64,000 nucleotides of DNA from positions 22,410 through 86,409 of the forward strand of contig CAIVDS010000045.1 in the NCBI GenBank assembly GCA_903904685.1, given 5' to 3'. Both the position numbers and the translations under genes were made by a program. Positions 26,289 to 36,900 of this stretch are shown here, in pieces. The first letter of the stretch is position 1. Each line of letters begins with the position of its first letter. Source of the DNA: an uncultured Verrucomicrobiota bacterium. GTDB taxonomy: Bacteria; Verrucomicrobiota; Verrucomicrobiia; Opitutales; Opitutaceae. Under the pieces are notes generated by a model. It searched no databases, was not told the origin of the DNA, and saw only the letters and a program-made list of their open reading frames with translations.

Positions 26289-28570
26289 GCGCCGTCCTCC
26301 GTGCCGCGTTGTTTTTCCCGGCGTGCGCTCAGGATGTAGCCGATGAGCGCCTCGACGACGTAAGCGATGACAAGGAGCCAGACAAAGAGACGCCAGAACT
26401 CGCCGCCGGCGGGGACAAGATCAAGCGGGTCGGAGAGGCCGGCCACTTTGACGGGTCCGCCAAGGAAGCCGGCGAGCTCGGGGCCGGAGGCGACCGTCAT
26501 GTCGCTTTCGCGCGGGTCGGTGTGGACGGTGATGTTGCGCGTGTGGCCCGCGACCACCCCGGCGGTGCGGGGCTTGTAAAGCTGGAACGTACCGGCGGGA
26601 AGAGCCGGAACAATCACGGTTTGCTGCGGGCTGACATCGAGCAGGATCGGCAGACGCGAGGTGCCGCCGACGGAGGTGAGTTCGAGTTGCGTGGCAAAGG
26701 CGAAAGCGGGCTCCGAGACGTCGAGCACGGCGGGTTGCAACGCGGTGAGTACATCGGGAGGCAGCACCCGGAGCTGGCCGGTGAGGTGGTCGACGAGACG
26801 CCACATGAGCGAGGGGAAGACGCGGGTGCGGGCGAGGTTGCCCCGGTCGAGCTCGAAGCCGAAGGCGAGGAAGGCGACGCGGCCTTTTTCGAGTGGCATC
26901 TCGACGGCGAGCGGGCGTCCGTCGGCCCCGGCGAGCATGACGCTGGCGGCGTCGGCGAGGGAAAGGAGGGCGCGCGTGCGGGTGAACCGGATGGTGGCGA
27001 GGTCGCCTTGCAGGTGGTCGCGGAAGGGAGCGAGCCACGGATGCGTGCCGAGATCGGCGGCGAGCGCGAGCGCGGGTGCCGATTCGCGGTCGTTGCCGAG
27101 TTGGACGGGCGACAGGCCGGGGCGCTGCGGGTCGGCGCTGAAGAAGAGGCGGTTGAACTGGAGGGCGTTCACGCCACCGGAACCGACCATGAGGAGCGAG
27201 CGGCCTTGGCGGACAAAGGTGTTCAGGTCTTCGATGGCCTGCGCGGGCAGGCTGCTGACGTCGTAGAGCACGATGAGTTCGAAACGGCTGAGCGCCTGCC
27301 CGGCGAGCGTGTCGGGGGTGACGACGGTGGTGTCGATTCCGGTGCCGTTTGCGCGGCCAAGCTCGCGGCCTGGGTTGAGAACGTAGCGGAGAATGGTGGC
27401 TCCATCGACGGTTTCCTCGACGGGCGCGTTGGCGGAAGCAGGGCCTGCGGCGGGCTGGCCGAGCCCAGCCAGAGAGACGTTGGCCGCGACGGCCTGACCG
27501 GCGCCGTTGATAATGAGAACGCGGCGGGTATCGGCGACGTTGAGGGGAACGCTGAAGGTGTCGTCGAAGGGGAGCGCGTCGGGGTCGCGAAGACGGACTT
27601 GGGCGACGGTGCGGACGGAGCGGTTGACGGGCGTGGTGAGGTCCACGACGGCCTCGGCGCCGGGTTCGAGCTGGAGCTCGGTGACGGCTGGATCGGGCTG
27701 GTTACCGATCACAAGCTGGACCTTGGCCGTTTTCGTTTCAGAACCGCTGTTGCGCAGCCGGGCGAGGATGTGGGCGTCGTCGCCGACTTTCACGCGGCCG
27801 CCGCGCACGCTGGCGTCCGTGAAGGCGAGGTTTTCGTTTGCCCCGCCGGAGAGGTTGACAAAAATGAGGTCGAGCTTCGCGCCTAGATCGGCGCGGGCGC
27901 GGACGATGCGTTCGAGATCCTTCTGATTGCGGGTGGCGAAGGCGGTGTCGCGGAAGTCGGTGAGGACGACGATCTGGGATTTTACTTCGCGGCGTCCGCG
28001 CACGAGGTCGGCGGCGGCGGCGAGCGCATGGAGCAGGCCTTGGCCGGAGCCGTCGACCGGGGCGGCCAGGGCGGGGGAGGTTTCCAGCGCGGTGAGCGCG
28101 GTGGTCGCGCCGGGCTGGAGGTCGGAGAGGACGCGGGTCTGATCCACGGCAGCGATGAGCGCAGCCTGACTGGGCGCGGCGATCCCGGAAAGAATCTGTT
28201 TCGCCTTGCCTCGGGCGAGTTCGAGCAAGGTGACCTGGCTGGCGCCGGCTGGATTTTTGACGGACATCGCCATGCTGGCGGAACCGTCGATGACGACCAC
28301 GAGGTTGCGCGGGGCGGGGGAGAGGGAGAAACCCGGCGTGAACAGGCGGGCCATCGCGAGCACGAGCAGCAGGAGCACGAGCAGACGCAGGAGGAGCTGC
28401 CACTTGTCGATGAGGCGGGGCGCGAAGGTGTTGGTGCGTTCGTCGCGCATCAGCAGCCGCAGCGTCGGAAAATCGCGAACAGGGAATTTGTGTTTGGCGA
28501 TGAGGTGAAGGGCGACAGGAACGCCCAACGCGGCCAGACCGGCCAGCATCGCGGGAAAAAGGAAATTCAT
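26285..28570 (-). CDS. BatA-like N-terminal membrane region plus VWA-domain protein
   Basis: MNFLFPAMLAGLAALGVPVALHLIAKHKFPVRDFPTLRLL is the BatA-type N-terminus; VVVIDGSASM MIDAS motif; ATGA overlap with downstream gene. Confidence 0.9.
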   Translation of the reverse strand: MNFLFPAMLAGLAALGVPVALHLIAKHKFPVRDFPTLRLLMRDERTNTFAPRLIDKWQLLLRLLVLLLLVLAMARLFTPGFSLSPAPRNLVVVIDGSASMAMSVKNPAGASQVTLLELARGKAKQILSGIAAPSQAALIAAVDQTRVLSDLQPGATTALTALETSPALAAPVDGSGQGLLHALAAAADLVRGRREVKSQIVVLTDFRDTAFATRNQKDLERIVRARADLGAKLDLIFVNLSGGANENLAFTDASVRGGRVKVGDDAHILARLRNSGSETKTAKVQLVIGNQPDPAVTELQLEPGAEAVVDLTTPVNRSVRTVAQVRLRDPDALPFDDTFSVPLNVADTRRVLIINGAGQAVAANVSLAGLGQPAAGPASANAPVEETVDGATILRYVLNPGRELGRANGTGIDTTVVTPDTLAGQALSRFELIVLYDVSSLPAQAIEDLNTFVRQGRSLLMVGSGGVNALQFNRLFFSADPQRPGLSPVQLGNDRESAPALALAADLGTHPWLAPFRDHLQGDLATIRFTRTRALLSLADAASVMLAGADGRPLAVEMPLEKGRVAFLAFGFELDRGNLARTRVFPSLMWRLVDHLTGQLRVLPPDVLTALQPAVLDVSEPAFAFATQLELTSVGGTSRLPILLDVSPQQTVIVPALPAGTFQLYKPRTAGVVAGHTRNITVHTDPRESDMTVASGPELAGFLGGPVKVAGLSDPLDLVPAGGEFWRLFVWLLVIAYVVEALIGYILSARREKQRGTEDGA

Positions 28571-28661
28571 GTGGGGCTAAATCCGGCGGATTGTCCCGCA
28601 CGTCGGTCGACATGACGGAGGTAGCTTGGCGCAAGTTTCAAAGTTGTGGCGTTTTTTAAAG

Positions 28662-29609
28662 TTACCTCGAGCGCTGGCGGCGGAAAAGCAGGTAGTCACG
28701 CAGGACGTTCTCGATCGGTTCCGCAGTGTCGACGAAGCGATAATCGGCACCGGCGGACGCGCAGCCGTCCTTGACGGCAGTGCGAAAGCTTTCGAGGCGG
28801 TCAAGGTAGGTTTTGCGGAGGCGCAGTGGATCGGTCATGAGCTGCGCCTCGGTTTCGAGATCGCGAAAACTAGTGAGTGCCTGGAAGGGGAACTTAACCT
28901 CGTCGGCATCGAGAAGGTGAATGACGATAACATCGTGGCGGCGGGCGACAAGGTGGCGGATGCCGTCGATCACCGATGCGATGCCGCTGTGGCAGTCGGT
29001 GATGAGCATGATCACGCCGCGGCGGGTGAGGCGCTGGACGATGTTTTTCAGCGTTGGGCCGAGGTCGCTGGGGCCGCCGGCCTTGAGGGACTCCAGCTTG
29101 GCGAGAATGGTGAAAAGATGCCGCTTCCCCTGCTTGGGCGGGAGGAAGTCGCGCATCTCGGTGTCAAAGGTGATCAGGCCGGCCGAGTCCTGCTGGTGGG
29201 CGACCAAGTGGCACATGGCGGCGGCGAGGTAGGAGCCGTATTCGAGTTTGCCGAGGCGGTTGCCGTCCTCGGGCAGGTAGCCCATGCTGCCGCTCACATC
29301 GAGCAGGCAGACGACGTTCATATTAGACTCCATCTCAAAACGCTTGACGTAGTAGCGTTCGGTACGGGCGAGCATCTTCCAGTCGATGGTGCGCAACTCG
29401 TCGCCTGGCGCGTAGTCACGGTGGTCCATGAACTCGACGCTGTAGCCGTAGTCGGGGGAGCGATGACGCGAGGCATACATGCCTTCGACGAGTAGGCGGG
29501 CCTTCAATTCAATGCCGGCGATAGAACGCAGGATTTTGGTATCAAGAAAGCGGGTGGGTGCGGTCTTCAGCATTAGCTCAGTAAGTGGCGATCTCGCCGG
29601 CAATTTCAA
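28662..29609 (-). CDS. DUF58-domain protein
   Basis: GMYASRHRSPDYGYSVEFMDHRDYAPGDELRTIDWKMLARTERYYVKRFEMESNMNVVCLLDVSGSMG is the DUF58 signature. Confidence 0.95.
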   Translation of the reverse strand: MKLPARSPLTELMLKTAPTRFLDTKILRSIAGIELKARLLVEGMYASRHRSPDYGYSVEFMDHRDYAPGDELRTIDWKMLARTERYYVKRFEMESNMNVVCLLDVSGSMGYLPEDGNRLGKLEYGSYLAAAMCHLVAHQQDSAGLITFDTEMRDFLPPKQGKRHLFTILAKLESLKAGGPSDLGPTLKNIVQRLTRRGVIMLITDCHSGIASVIDGIRHLVARRHDVIVIHLLDADEVKFPFQALTSFRDLETEAQLMTDPLRLRKTYLDRLESFRTAVKDGCASAGADYRFVDTAEPIENVLRDYLLFRRQRSR

Positions 29610-29776
29610 ATCAAGGGGGCGACAAGGGGCAGGGGATTCATTTTGAGAGGTATGAACTTACGACGCTTATACAAGCTCCAGATTACAGCCGGTGCTTATT
29701 TTAACAAAAGGGTCTTTCCTAGCTGAGTCGCTTTCCGGCGCGATCCGTCGGATCCCTGTGGAGGGATGCTAACGCC

Positions 29777-30124
29777 TCAGCGCGACCTGCGGCTGGTGGG
29801 AACGGCGGGCGCGGCACTCGCCTGCGCTGTGGCCTGGCTTACCGTTAGGTGAAGTAAATCGTCGGGATGCGTTTTCTCGCGTTCGCTTTGGAGGTATTTT
29901 TCACCTTTGTGCGCCACCACGACCAGTTTCACGGTGTGAGCGCCTGTCTTGATGAAAAACGCGTCGGTGCCGGCCTCGATGCGGGCAATCGCTGCGGCTT
30001 GGGAATACTTCCATTGTGTGCGATCAGAATTAACCCCCGCGATGGATTCGATGCGTTCGAGCGGGTCGCGGCTGTATGCGCGATTGACGGAGGAGACGGA
30101 GCGTTGGTGACGAAGTCGTGCCAT
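29777..30124 (-). CDS. DUF3892-like protein
   Basis: RIESIAGVNSDRTQWKYSQAAAIARIEAGTDAFFIKTGAHTVKLVVVAHKGEKYLQSERE resembles DUF3892; internal ATG at 30124 chosen over ORF start at 30322. Confidence 0.6.
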   Translation of the reverse strand: MARLRHQRSVSSVNRAYSRDPLERIESIAGVNSDRTQWKYSQAAAIARIEAGTDAFFIKTGAHTVKLVVVAHKGEKYLQSEREKTHPDDLLHLTVSQATAQASAAPAVPTSRRSR

Positions 30125-30304
30125 GGAGAATCTTTGGTTGGTGATTGGGGCCTTGTGGCGTGTCGCTGCCGGTTTGCGGCAAGGTTGTGGAGGAACAGAA
30201 TAAGTGCACGTCGCGACAAAGTCCACCTGTGTTATGGGTTCCCTCCTGCGTGGGATGCTCACGGGAATTGACCCTCCGGGGGCGCACCGCATAACCGAGC
30301 CCCA

Positions 30305-31621
30305 TTGAACCACATCAGCCAATCCATCATCGAGCCCCAGCCGCCCGTGAATTCCACGCGTCGTGTGTTACTCGCCAGTCTAGCGGGCACCACCATCGAG
30401 TTCTTCGATTTCTACATCTATGCGACGGCGGCGGTGCTGGTTTTCCCAAAACTGTTTTTTCCGGCTTCCGATCCGGCATCGGCCACGCTGCAGTCCCTTG
30501 CCACCTTTGCCCTCGCATTTTTCGCCCGTCCGGTGGGCTCGGTGGTGTTCGGGCATTTTGGGGATCGTATCGGTCGCAAGGCCACGTTGGTCGCCGCTCT
30601 ACTGACCATGGGTTTGTCCACGGTGTTCATTGGACTGCTGCCCACCTATGCCTCGATCGGCATGCTTGCGCCTGCCCTGCTCGCCCTGTGCCGCTTTGGG
30701 CAGGGGTTTGGCCTTGGCGGTGAATGGGGCGGGGCAGTTTTGCTCGCGACTGAAAACGCGCCGCCCGGCAAGCGGGCATGGTATGGCATGTTTCCGCAGC
30801 TTGGCGCGCCTCTCGGATTTCTCGCTTCGGGAGGTGTTTTCCTGCTGCTTTCAGAAAATCTAAGCGACGCGCAGTTTCTCCGCTTCGGCTGGCGGCTTCC
30901 GTTTATTGCGAGCAGCCTGCTCGTGTTGGTGGGGCTTTATGTGCGATTGAAGATCACCGAGACTCCGGCGTTTCGGGAGTCCATGGAGAAACGGGAGCGG
31001 GTGGCAGTGCCCATCGTCACGGTGTTCCGCAGCCATGCGCGGGCCTTGGTTCTCGGCACGTTGATCGCGGTGGCGACCTTTTTGCTTTTCTACTTGCTCA
31101 CGGTGTTCTGCCTGAGCTGGGGCACCAGTAAACTGGGTTACAGTCGTGAGGAGTTTCTTATTCTCCAGATGATAGGCGTCTTGTTTTTCGCGGTCACGAT
31201 TCCTTGGTCGGCCGTGCTGGCCGACCGTTATGGCCGCCGGTTCGTCCTCATGCTGGTCACGGCGGGCATCATCGGGTTCGGCTTGGTGTTTGGTCCGCTG
31301 TTTCAAGCGGGATTGGCCGGCGTGGTGCTGACGTTTATACTAGGCTTTGCGCTGATGGGCATGACCTATGGTCCGCTCGGCACTCTGCTCTCGGAATTGT
31401 TTCCCACGGCGGTGCGCTACACCGGCTCGTCGATGACGTTTAATCTCGCCGGTATTTTGGGCGCATCGCTGGCACCCTCGGTCGCCACATGGTTGGCCAC
31501 GAATCACGGGTTGCCGTCGGTAGGCTATTACCTGAGTGGCGCCGCTTCGTTGACCCTACTGGCGCTCTGGTGGAGCCGCGAAACCCGTGAGGGGGTCTGC
31601 GTGGAACCGGTGGGAGTTTAA
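30305..31621 (+). CDS. MFS transporter, metabolite:H+ symporter (MHS)-like
   Basis: 12-TM pattern; ASLAGTTIEFFDFYIYATAAVLVFPKLFFP, GHFGDRIGRKATLV and GFGLGGEWGGAVLL are typical of the MHS family. Confidence 0.93.
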   Translation: MNHISQSIIEPQPPVNSTRRVLLASLAGTTIEFFDFYIYATAAVLVFPKLFFPASDPASATLQSLATFALAFFARPVGSVVFGHFGDRIGRKATLVAALLTMGLSTVFIGLLPTYASIGMLAPALLALCRFGQGFGLGGEWGGAVLLATENAPPGKRAWYGMFPQLGAPLGFLASGGVFLLLSENLSDAQFLRFGWRLPFIASSLLVLVGLYVRLKITETPAFRESMEKRERVAVPIVTVFRSHARALVLGTLIAVATFLLFYLLTVFCLSWGTSKLGYSREEFLILQMIGVLFFAVTIPWSAVLADRYGRRFVLMLVTAGIIGFGLVFGPLFQAGLAGVVLTFILGFALMGMTYGPLGTLLSELFPTAVRYTGSSMTFNLAGILGASLAPSVATWLATNHGLPSVGYYLSGAASLTLLALWWSRETREGVCVEPVGV

Positions 31622-31643
31622 CCATGCTAGCGCCCCGCAGGTA

Positions 31644-32579
31644 TCAGGGTCTGGTTTGTGCTCGTTTCGGTTCGTATCGTTGCTTGCGCAACGCGCGTGG
31701 ACTGAGGCCAAAGTGGCGCTTGAACATCTTGGAGAAATGGAAGGTGTCATCATAGCCTACCTCCTCCGCGATCTCCGCCACGGTGCGCTTTGGATCCGCC
31801 AGGAGGTGTGCGGCATGCTGCATGCGCTGCTGGATCAGGCAGGTGATCGGCGGAACCTGGAACGCCCGCTTGAACTGTGCGCAAAAATAGGGGACGGACA
31901 TGCCCGCCAAGGCGGCCAGACGATGCAGATCGATAGGCTCCGCATAATGACTTCTGATGTAACCGTGCGTGGTCAGCAGGCTTTGCTCGACCCATGATCC
32001 GGTGTCGGGAGCCTCTAGACTTCGAGCGATGGCCCGAAGTCCGTTTTCCAGCAAGTTGCCCGCGATCACGGCGTCAGGCCGGGCCTGCGACACGAGTTCC
32101 GCATGAATATCATTCAGGCTTTGCTGGAACTGCACCATAAGGGAGGCCGCGACAGCGAATGGCGTCCGCACCGGCAGGCCGGTGGATTTCAGAATCCTTT
32201 TTATCCGCCGTCCTTCGCAGTGAATCCACGAATGGGTGAACTCTTGCTGGCGATTGCCATAATGCTGCGGCACTCCCGCCGGCCAGATGATCATGGTTCC
32301 GGGCGCTTCTGGCGTTTCCGTGGTCGTTGGCCGCACTCCCATCTGCGCGGCATCATGAAAAATCATGATCAGGCAATCCCCGGTGCCCTTGGGGCGATCA
32401 ATCATGCAGGGACGCATCCATTCGCGAATGCCGATGCCGCTGATGCTGATTTCCACCGTGTCCAACGGACGCGGCACAAAGAAACGCCGCAGGCCCGTTC
32501 CTGGACTGGATTCAAAATTGGTGGCGAGGGTGCCGGTCATCGGCAGAAAATCAGAAAACACATATTTTTGATAAGACAT
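31644..32579 (-). CDS. AraC-family transcriptional regulator
   Basis: C-terminal HTH: HRLAALAGMSVPYFCAQFKRAFQVPP...VAEIAEEVGYDDTFHFSKMFKRHFGLSPRALRKQ. Confidence 0.95.
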   Translation of the reverse strand: MSYQKYVFSDFLPMTGTLATNFESSPGTGLRRFFVPRPLDTVEISISGIGIREWMRPCMIDRPKGTGDCLIMIFHDAAQMGVRPTTTETPEAPGTMIIWPAGVPQHYGNRQQEFTHSWIHCEGRRIKRILKSTGLPVRTPFAVAASLMVQFQQSLNDIHAELVSQARPDAVIAGNLLENGLRAIARSLEAPDTGSWVEQSLLTTHGYIRSHYAEPIDLHRLAALAGMSVPYFCAQFKRAFQVPPITCLIQQRMQHAAHLLADPKRTVAEIAEEVGYDDTFHFSKMFKRHFGLSPRALRKQRYEPKRAQTRP

Positions 32580-32662
32580 GACATGGATAACCCGTCTCGA
32601 AACATGATATAAACACTAAAACACCCGGGCGCACCGTCCGGCATCCTCACCCTGCTGATCTT

Positions 32663-33739
32663 ATGAATCCTTCGATTTTCTCCCCTTCACTTGGCGGCCT
32701 GCCTTTGCTCAGTCGCGCCCGCACCCGGTCGATCAGCCCGGAAAATCCCACCGGCGAGAAAGGCTGCGGAGGCATGGCCACCGAGGGGGCCGGCGCGGGT
32801 TGCGCGCGGGATCTGGGGCCTGGCTGGAAGATATCCCCCTGTTGGAATATCCTGCCAAAGACCACCTATCAACTCGCCGACATCGTCGGCCCAGGGGTGA
32901 TTCAGCAGATATGGATGACGCCGACCGGTAGCTGGAGGCAGCTCATTCTGCGCATCTTCTGGGACGATCAGGAGCACCCGGCCGTTGAGTGCCCGATCGG
33001 CGATTTTTTTGCCAACGGCTGGGGACATTATGCGCCCATCATCTCGCTTCCGGTGTGCGTGAATCCGGGCAGCGCGTTCAACTGCTACTGGCCGATGCCC
33101 TTCCGTAAGCGGTGCCGCATCACCTATGAGAACATCGGTGACGAGTCGTGCCGGCTGTATTTTCAGATCAATTACGCCTTGCAGGATATCCCGATGGATG
33201 CGGCGTATTTTCATGCCCGGTTCCGCCGGGTGAATCCGCTGCCCTACAAGGAAGTCTACACTATCCTCGACGGTGTCGAAGGGTGGGGACACTACGTTGG
33301 TACCTACATGGCGTGGGGAGTGAATAACACCGGTTGGTGGGGGGAGGGGGAGATCAAGTTCTATCTCGACGGCGACGAATACCCGACGATCTGCGGCACC
33401 GGCACGGAGGATTATTTCTGCGGTTCGTATAACTTCGAGAACAAGGTCACTAAACAATACGAGGTGTTCAGCACGCCCTACGCCGGACTGCCGCAGGTGA
33501 TCAGGCCCGACGGCGTCTACAATTCCCAGACGAGGTTCGGCATGTATCGGTGGCACCTTATGGACCCGGTGCGTTTTGAGAAGGATCTGCGCGTCACCAT
33601 CCAAGCGCTCGGGTGGCGCAGCGGCGGACGTTATCTGCCTCTGCAGGACGACATCGCCTCGGTCGCCTATTGGTATCAGGGGCTTCCTAGTAAGCCGTTC
33701 CCACCGCTTCCCTCCCGCGATTATTTGGAGATCATTTGA
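32663..33739 (+). CDS. DUF2961 protein (glycoside hydrolase family GH172)
   Basis: SPENPTGEKGCGG...LADIVGPGVIQQIWMT...LRIFWDDQEHPAVECPIGDFFANGWG...GTGTEDYFCGSYNF are DUF2961 hallmarks. Confidence 0.92.
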   Translation: MNPSIFSPSLGGLPLLSRARTRSISPENPTGEKGCGGMATEGAGAGCARDLGPGWKISPCWNILPKTTYQLADIVGPGVIQQIWMTPTGSWRQLILRIFWDDQEHPAVECPIGDFFANGWGHYAPIISLPVCVNPGSAFNCYWPMPFRKRCRITYENIGDESCRLYFQINYALQDIPMDAAYFHARFRRVNPLPYKEVYTILDGVEGWGHYVGTYMAWGVNNTGWWGEGEIKFYLDGDEYPTICGTGTEDYFCGSYNFENKVTKQYEVFSTPYAGLPQVIRPDGVYNSQTRFGMYRWHLMDPVRFEKDLRVTIQALGWRSGGRYLPLQDDIASVAYWYQGLPSKPFPPLPSRDYLEII

Positions 33740-33951
33740 GTCAGGCTGCCGGCCCACGAATCCCGGGAGGCCATTTATTTTAGTGGGTGGACACGGAGCT
33801 TGCTTTGGCTGCGAGGTTGGCCGGCTGGCCGTCGCCCTCATTGGTGCAGCCGAAGGACGCGCCGCTCTTCATCGGCGAGCCTGCCGAGCCGAGGCCAAAA
33901 TAAACACGCTTGAGTTTTCAATGTAATGACCAAAAACGCCCTATAAATCAT

Positions 33952-36900
33952 ATGCTGCCCCGCACCTTTCTCACCCAGCTTGTTCCCGCCCGTGTCGCCG
34001 AGGCCATGCGCCGCGCCAAAGTGCTCATCTGGCGTCCGCTGGCCGGCGACATCCGTGTCGAGCAGGCGCCGGCATCGCTTGTTTTTCGCACGGTGAAAGA
34101 AGTCGCGCGCTCCGATTTCAAGCCGGTGCCGGCCACGTCGTTTCATTGGGGCCCCAAGTTTGCGCAGAGCTGGTTTCGGCTGACGCTGCCCGAGGCGACC
34201 GGTGCCGAGACACGTTATCTGCGTTGGGAAGACCAGGCCGAAGGCACGGCCTACATCGACGGCGTGCCGTATTCCGGTTTGGACGTCGCCCACCAGCAGT
34301 GCCCGCTGCCCGCTGGTGCGCGTGAGGTGTGGATCGAGTCGGTGTGCATCCGTTCCGGCATCTGGCTGGCCGGCGAGTCTATGCGGCTCGATGAGGAGGG
34401 CAGCCTTTATCTGCCTCCGCATTTCGTCACCCGTGACGACACGGCGTGGGCCGTCTATCACGATCTGAAAGTGCTGTTGGACTTGCTTGAGGCGGAGTAT
34501 CGCGAGTATCAGCCCGCGCATTCCGGGCACCCCAAGTCTCTTACCGATCCGGTGCGGCATAGCCAGCCGGCCTTCCGCGCCAGCCCGCTCTTCCGCCGCC
34601 TGTGCGACCGGCTCGACCGAGCGATTGATATCTTCGACCACGAGGGGCTCGCGCCTTTCGCGGTGGAGTTGAAAAAAATCTATGCCGGGTTTCCCGCCGC
34701 ACCCGATGCGATCAAGGCCATCCTGACCGGACATGCGCACATCGATCTCGTGTGGCTCTGGCCGGAACGCGTGGGCGAGTTCAAGGCCGTGCATTCCTGG
34801 TCCACGCAGGCGCGATTGATGAAAGAGTATCCGGAATTCAAATTCGGTTACTCGCAGCCAGCCAGCTACGAAGCGGTCGGCAAGAGATCCCCCGAGCTGT
34901 TGCAAAGGGTGCGCGGTCTCATCCGCGACAAGCAGTGGGATGCGACCGGTGCGGCCTACGTCGAGGGCGACACGCAGGTTCCCTGCGGCGAGGCGATCCT
35001 GCGCTGCCTGCGCATCGGCCAGGAGGAGTTCAAGGCGCTGCGCGGCACGGTGAGCGAAGTGTTCTGGCTGCCTGACGTTTTCGGCTACAGCGGCTGCATG
35101 CCGCAATTGCTGGTCGGCGTGGGGGTGAAGGGTTTTTTCACGAGCAAGCTGTCGTGGAGCACGGTGAACCGCTTCCCTCACTCCAGTTTCCGCTGGCAGG
35201 GTCCGGATGGCGCCGAGATCAACGCGCACATTGTTCTGCTCCATGATTACAACGAGGCGGTGAGCGTGCACAACATTCGCGAAGACGCGTTGCACCACCA
35301 GCAGTCTGCCATGCATCCCGAATTTCTCCAGCCGACCGGCTACGGTGACGGCGGCGGCGGTCCGACCGAGGAGATGATCGAGCGCGCCCGTCGCGTGTCG
35401 AATCTCACCGGCATGCCGCGCGTGGAGTGGGGCAACATCGAGCCGTTCTTTGACCGGCTCGCCAAAGTGAAGGCCGAGCTGCCGGTCGTGACCGGCGAGC
35501 TCATGCTGGAGCTGCACCGCGGCGTGTTCACCACGCACGGCGTGCTCAAGTCGGCCTTCCGGGCGTTCGAGCGCGCCCTGCAAGTGCTCGAGGCGGCGCA
35601 TGTCGTGCGCGGCCTCGGCCCCATCGACCGCCACTACTGGAAGCGCGCGAGTTTTTCGCATTTTCACGATTATATTCCGGGCAGCTCCATCTGGGAGGTT
35701 TACGCCGAGGCGATCCCCGAGTTGCAGACGCTCACGGCCAAGGCGCTGGCCGAGACGGCGAAAGTGTTGGGCGGCGGAACAACCAAAGGCTGGTTCAATC
35801 CGCTGCCGCTCTTGCGCACGTGGATCGATGGCGGCGTATGCTATCAACTCGCTCCGCTCAGCGGCGGACCGGTGTCGTCGTTGGCCATCAAGTCTGTCGC
35901 CTCCCCGAAGGCGTCCGCGACTTCGCTCGCAAGCGAGCGTGTCCGCGCGACGTTCGATGTGCAGGGATCGCTTGCCGCGCTCGTCATCGATGGTGCCGAG
36001 GTGGCGGTCACCGGGCACAGGCTCTGCGCCTATCCCGACCAACCGGCTTCGTTCGATGCGTGGGATGTTGACCGTGCCAACATGGTGAGCGGCCACGAGG
36101 CGCGTCTCGTTGGGAAACCGATTGTCGCGCACGACGGCCTCGTCGCCTCGGTGGCGTTCGCCTATGAGATCGCGAAGGCGAGCTGCGTGACGGTGATCTA
36201 CTCTCTGCGTGCCGGCGAGGCCGCGCTGCGCGTGCGTTACGAGGCGGACTGGCGCGATCCGCAACACTGGCTGAAGGGGATTTTCTCGAGCGAGTATCGC
36301 GGACGGGAAGCCCGTTACGGCGCGCCGTTCGGCAGCGTGTTGCGCGGCCAGTGGTCTGGTTATCCACGTGAGGAGGCGCAGTGGGAAGTGCCGGGCAGTC
36401 GCTGGATGGCGGTGTGCGACGACGCGCAGAGCGACGGCCTCGCGATCATCACCGAGGCGAAGTATGGTTTCACCACGCGCGAAGGCACGGTGGGCGTCAG
36501 TCTGCTGCGCAGCGCTCTGGTGACCGAAGCCGACCTGCATCCGCAGATTCGCACGACACCGGACCGGCCAAGATATTCCGACCTGGGTCGGCATACCATC
36601 GATCTCGCGCTGGCGAGATATGCGCCCGACTTGCCGGTGCACGATCAACCGGCGGCGCTGGCCGACACTCTGTTCACGCCCTGCGTGCCCTATGCGGGTG
36701 ATGCGATGATAACTGCGGATTTGGAGTGTATCGAAGGCTTATCCTCGCTGGTGCCTGCGTGGGCCGAGCCTGTCGAGGGCGGCTGGGTGCTGCGGTTGCA
36801 CGAGACGCTGGGTCGCCGCGGCAACGCGCGCATTGGTGTCGCCAAGGGCGCCAAAGGCACGCTGGTCGACCTGCTTGGGCAATCGCTTGCCGGCGCCAAG

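Noticed and set aside
3781-29609. Interpretation of the MoxR/VWA operon as an anti-phage defence system
   Set aside because: Although MoxR-VWA pairs occur in some defence systems, here the partners are secreted carbohydrate-binding and propeller proteins, and no nuclease or other effector is present.
33838-36648. 936-aa ORF on the minus strand opposite the GH38 gene
   Set aside because: Shadow ORF caused by high GC3 on the opposite strand; Arg/His/Gln-rich low-complexity translation with no domain, while the plus strand encodes a clear GH38 enzyme.
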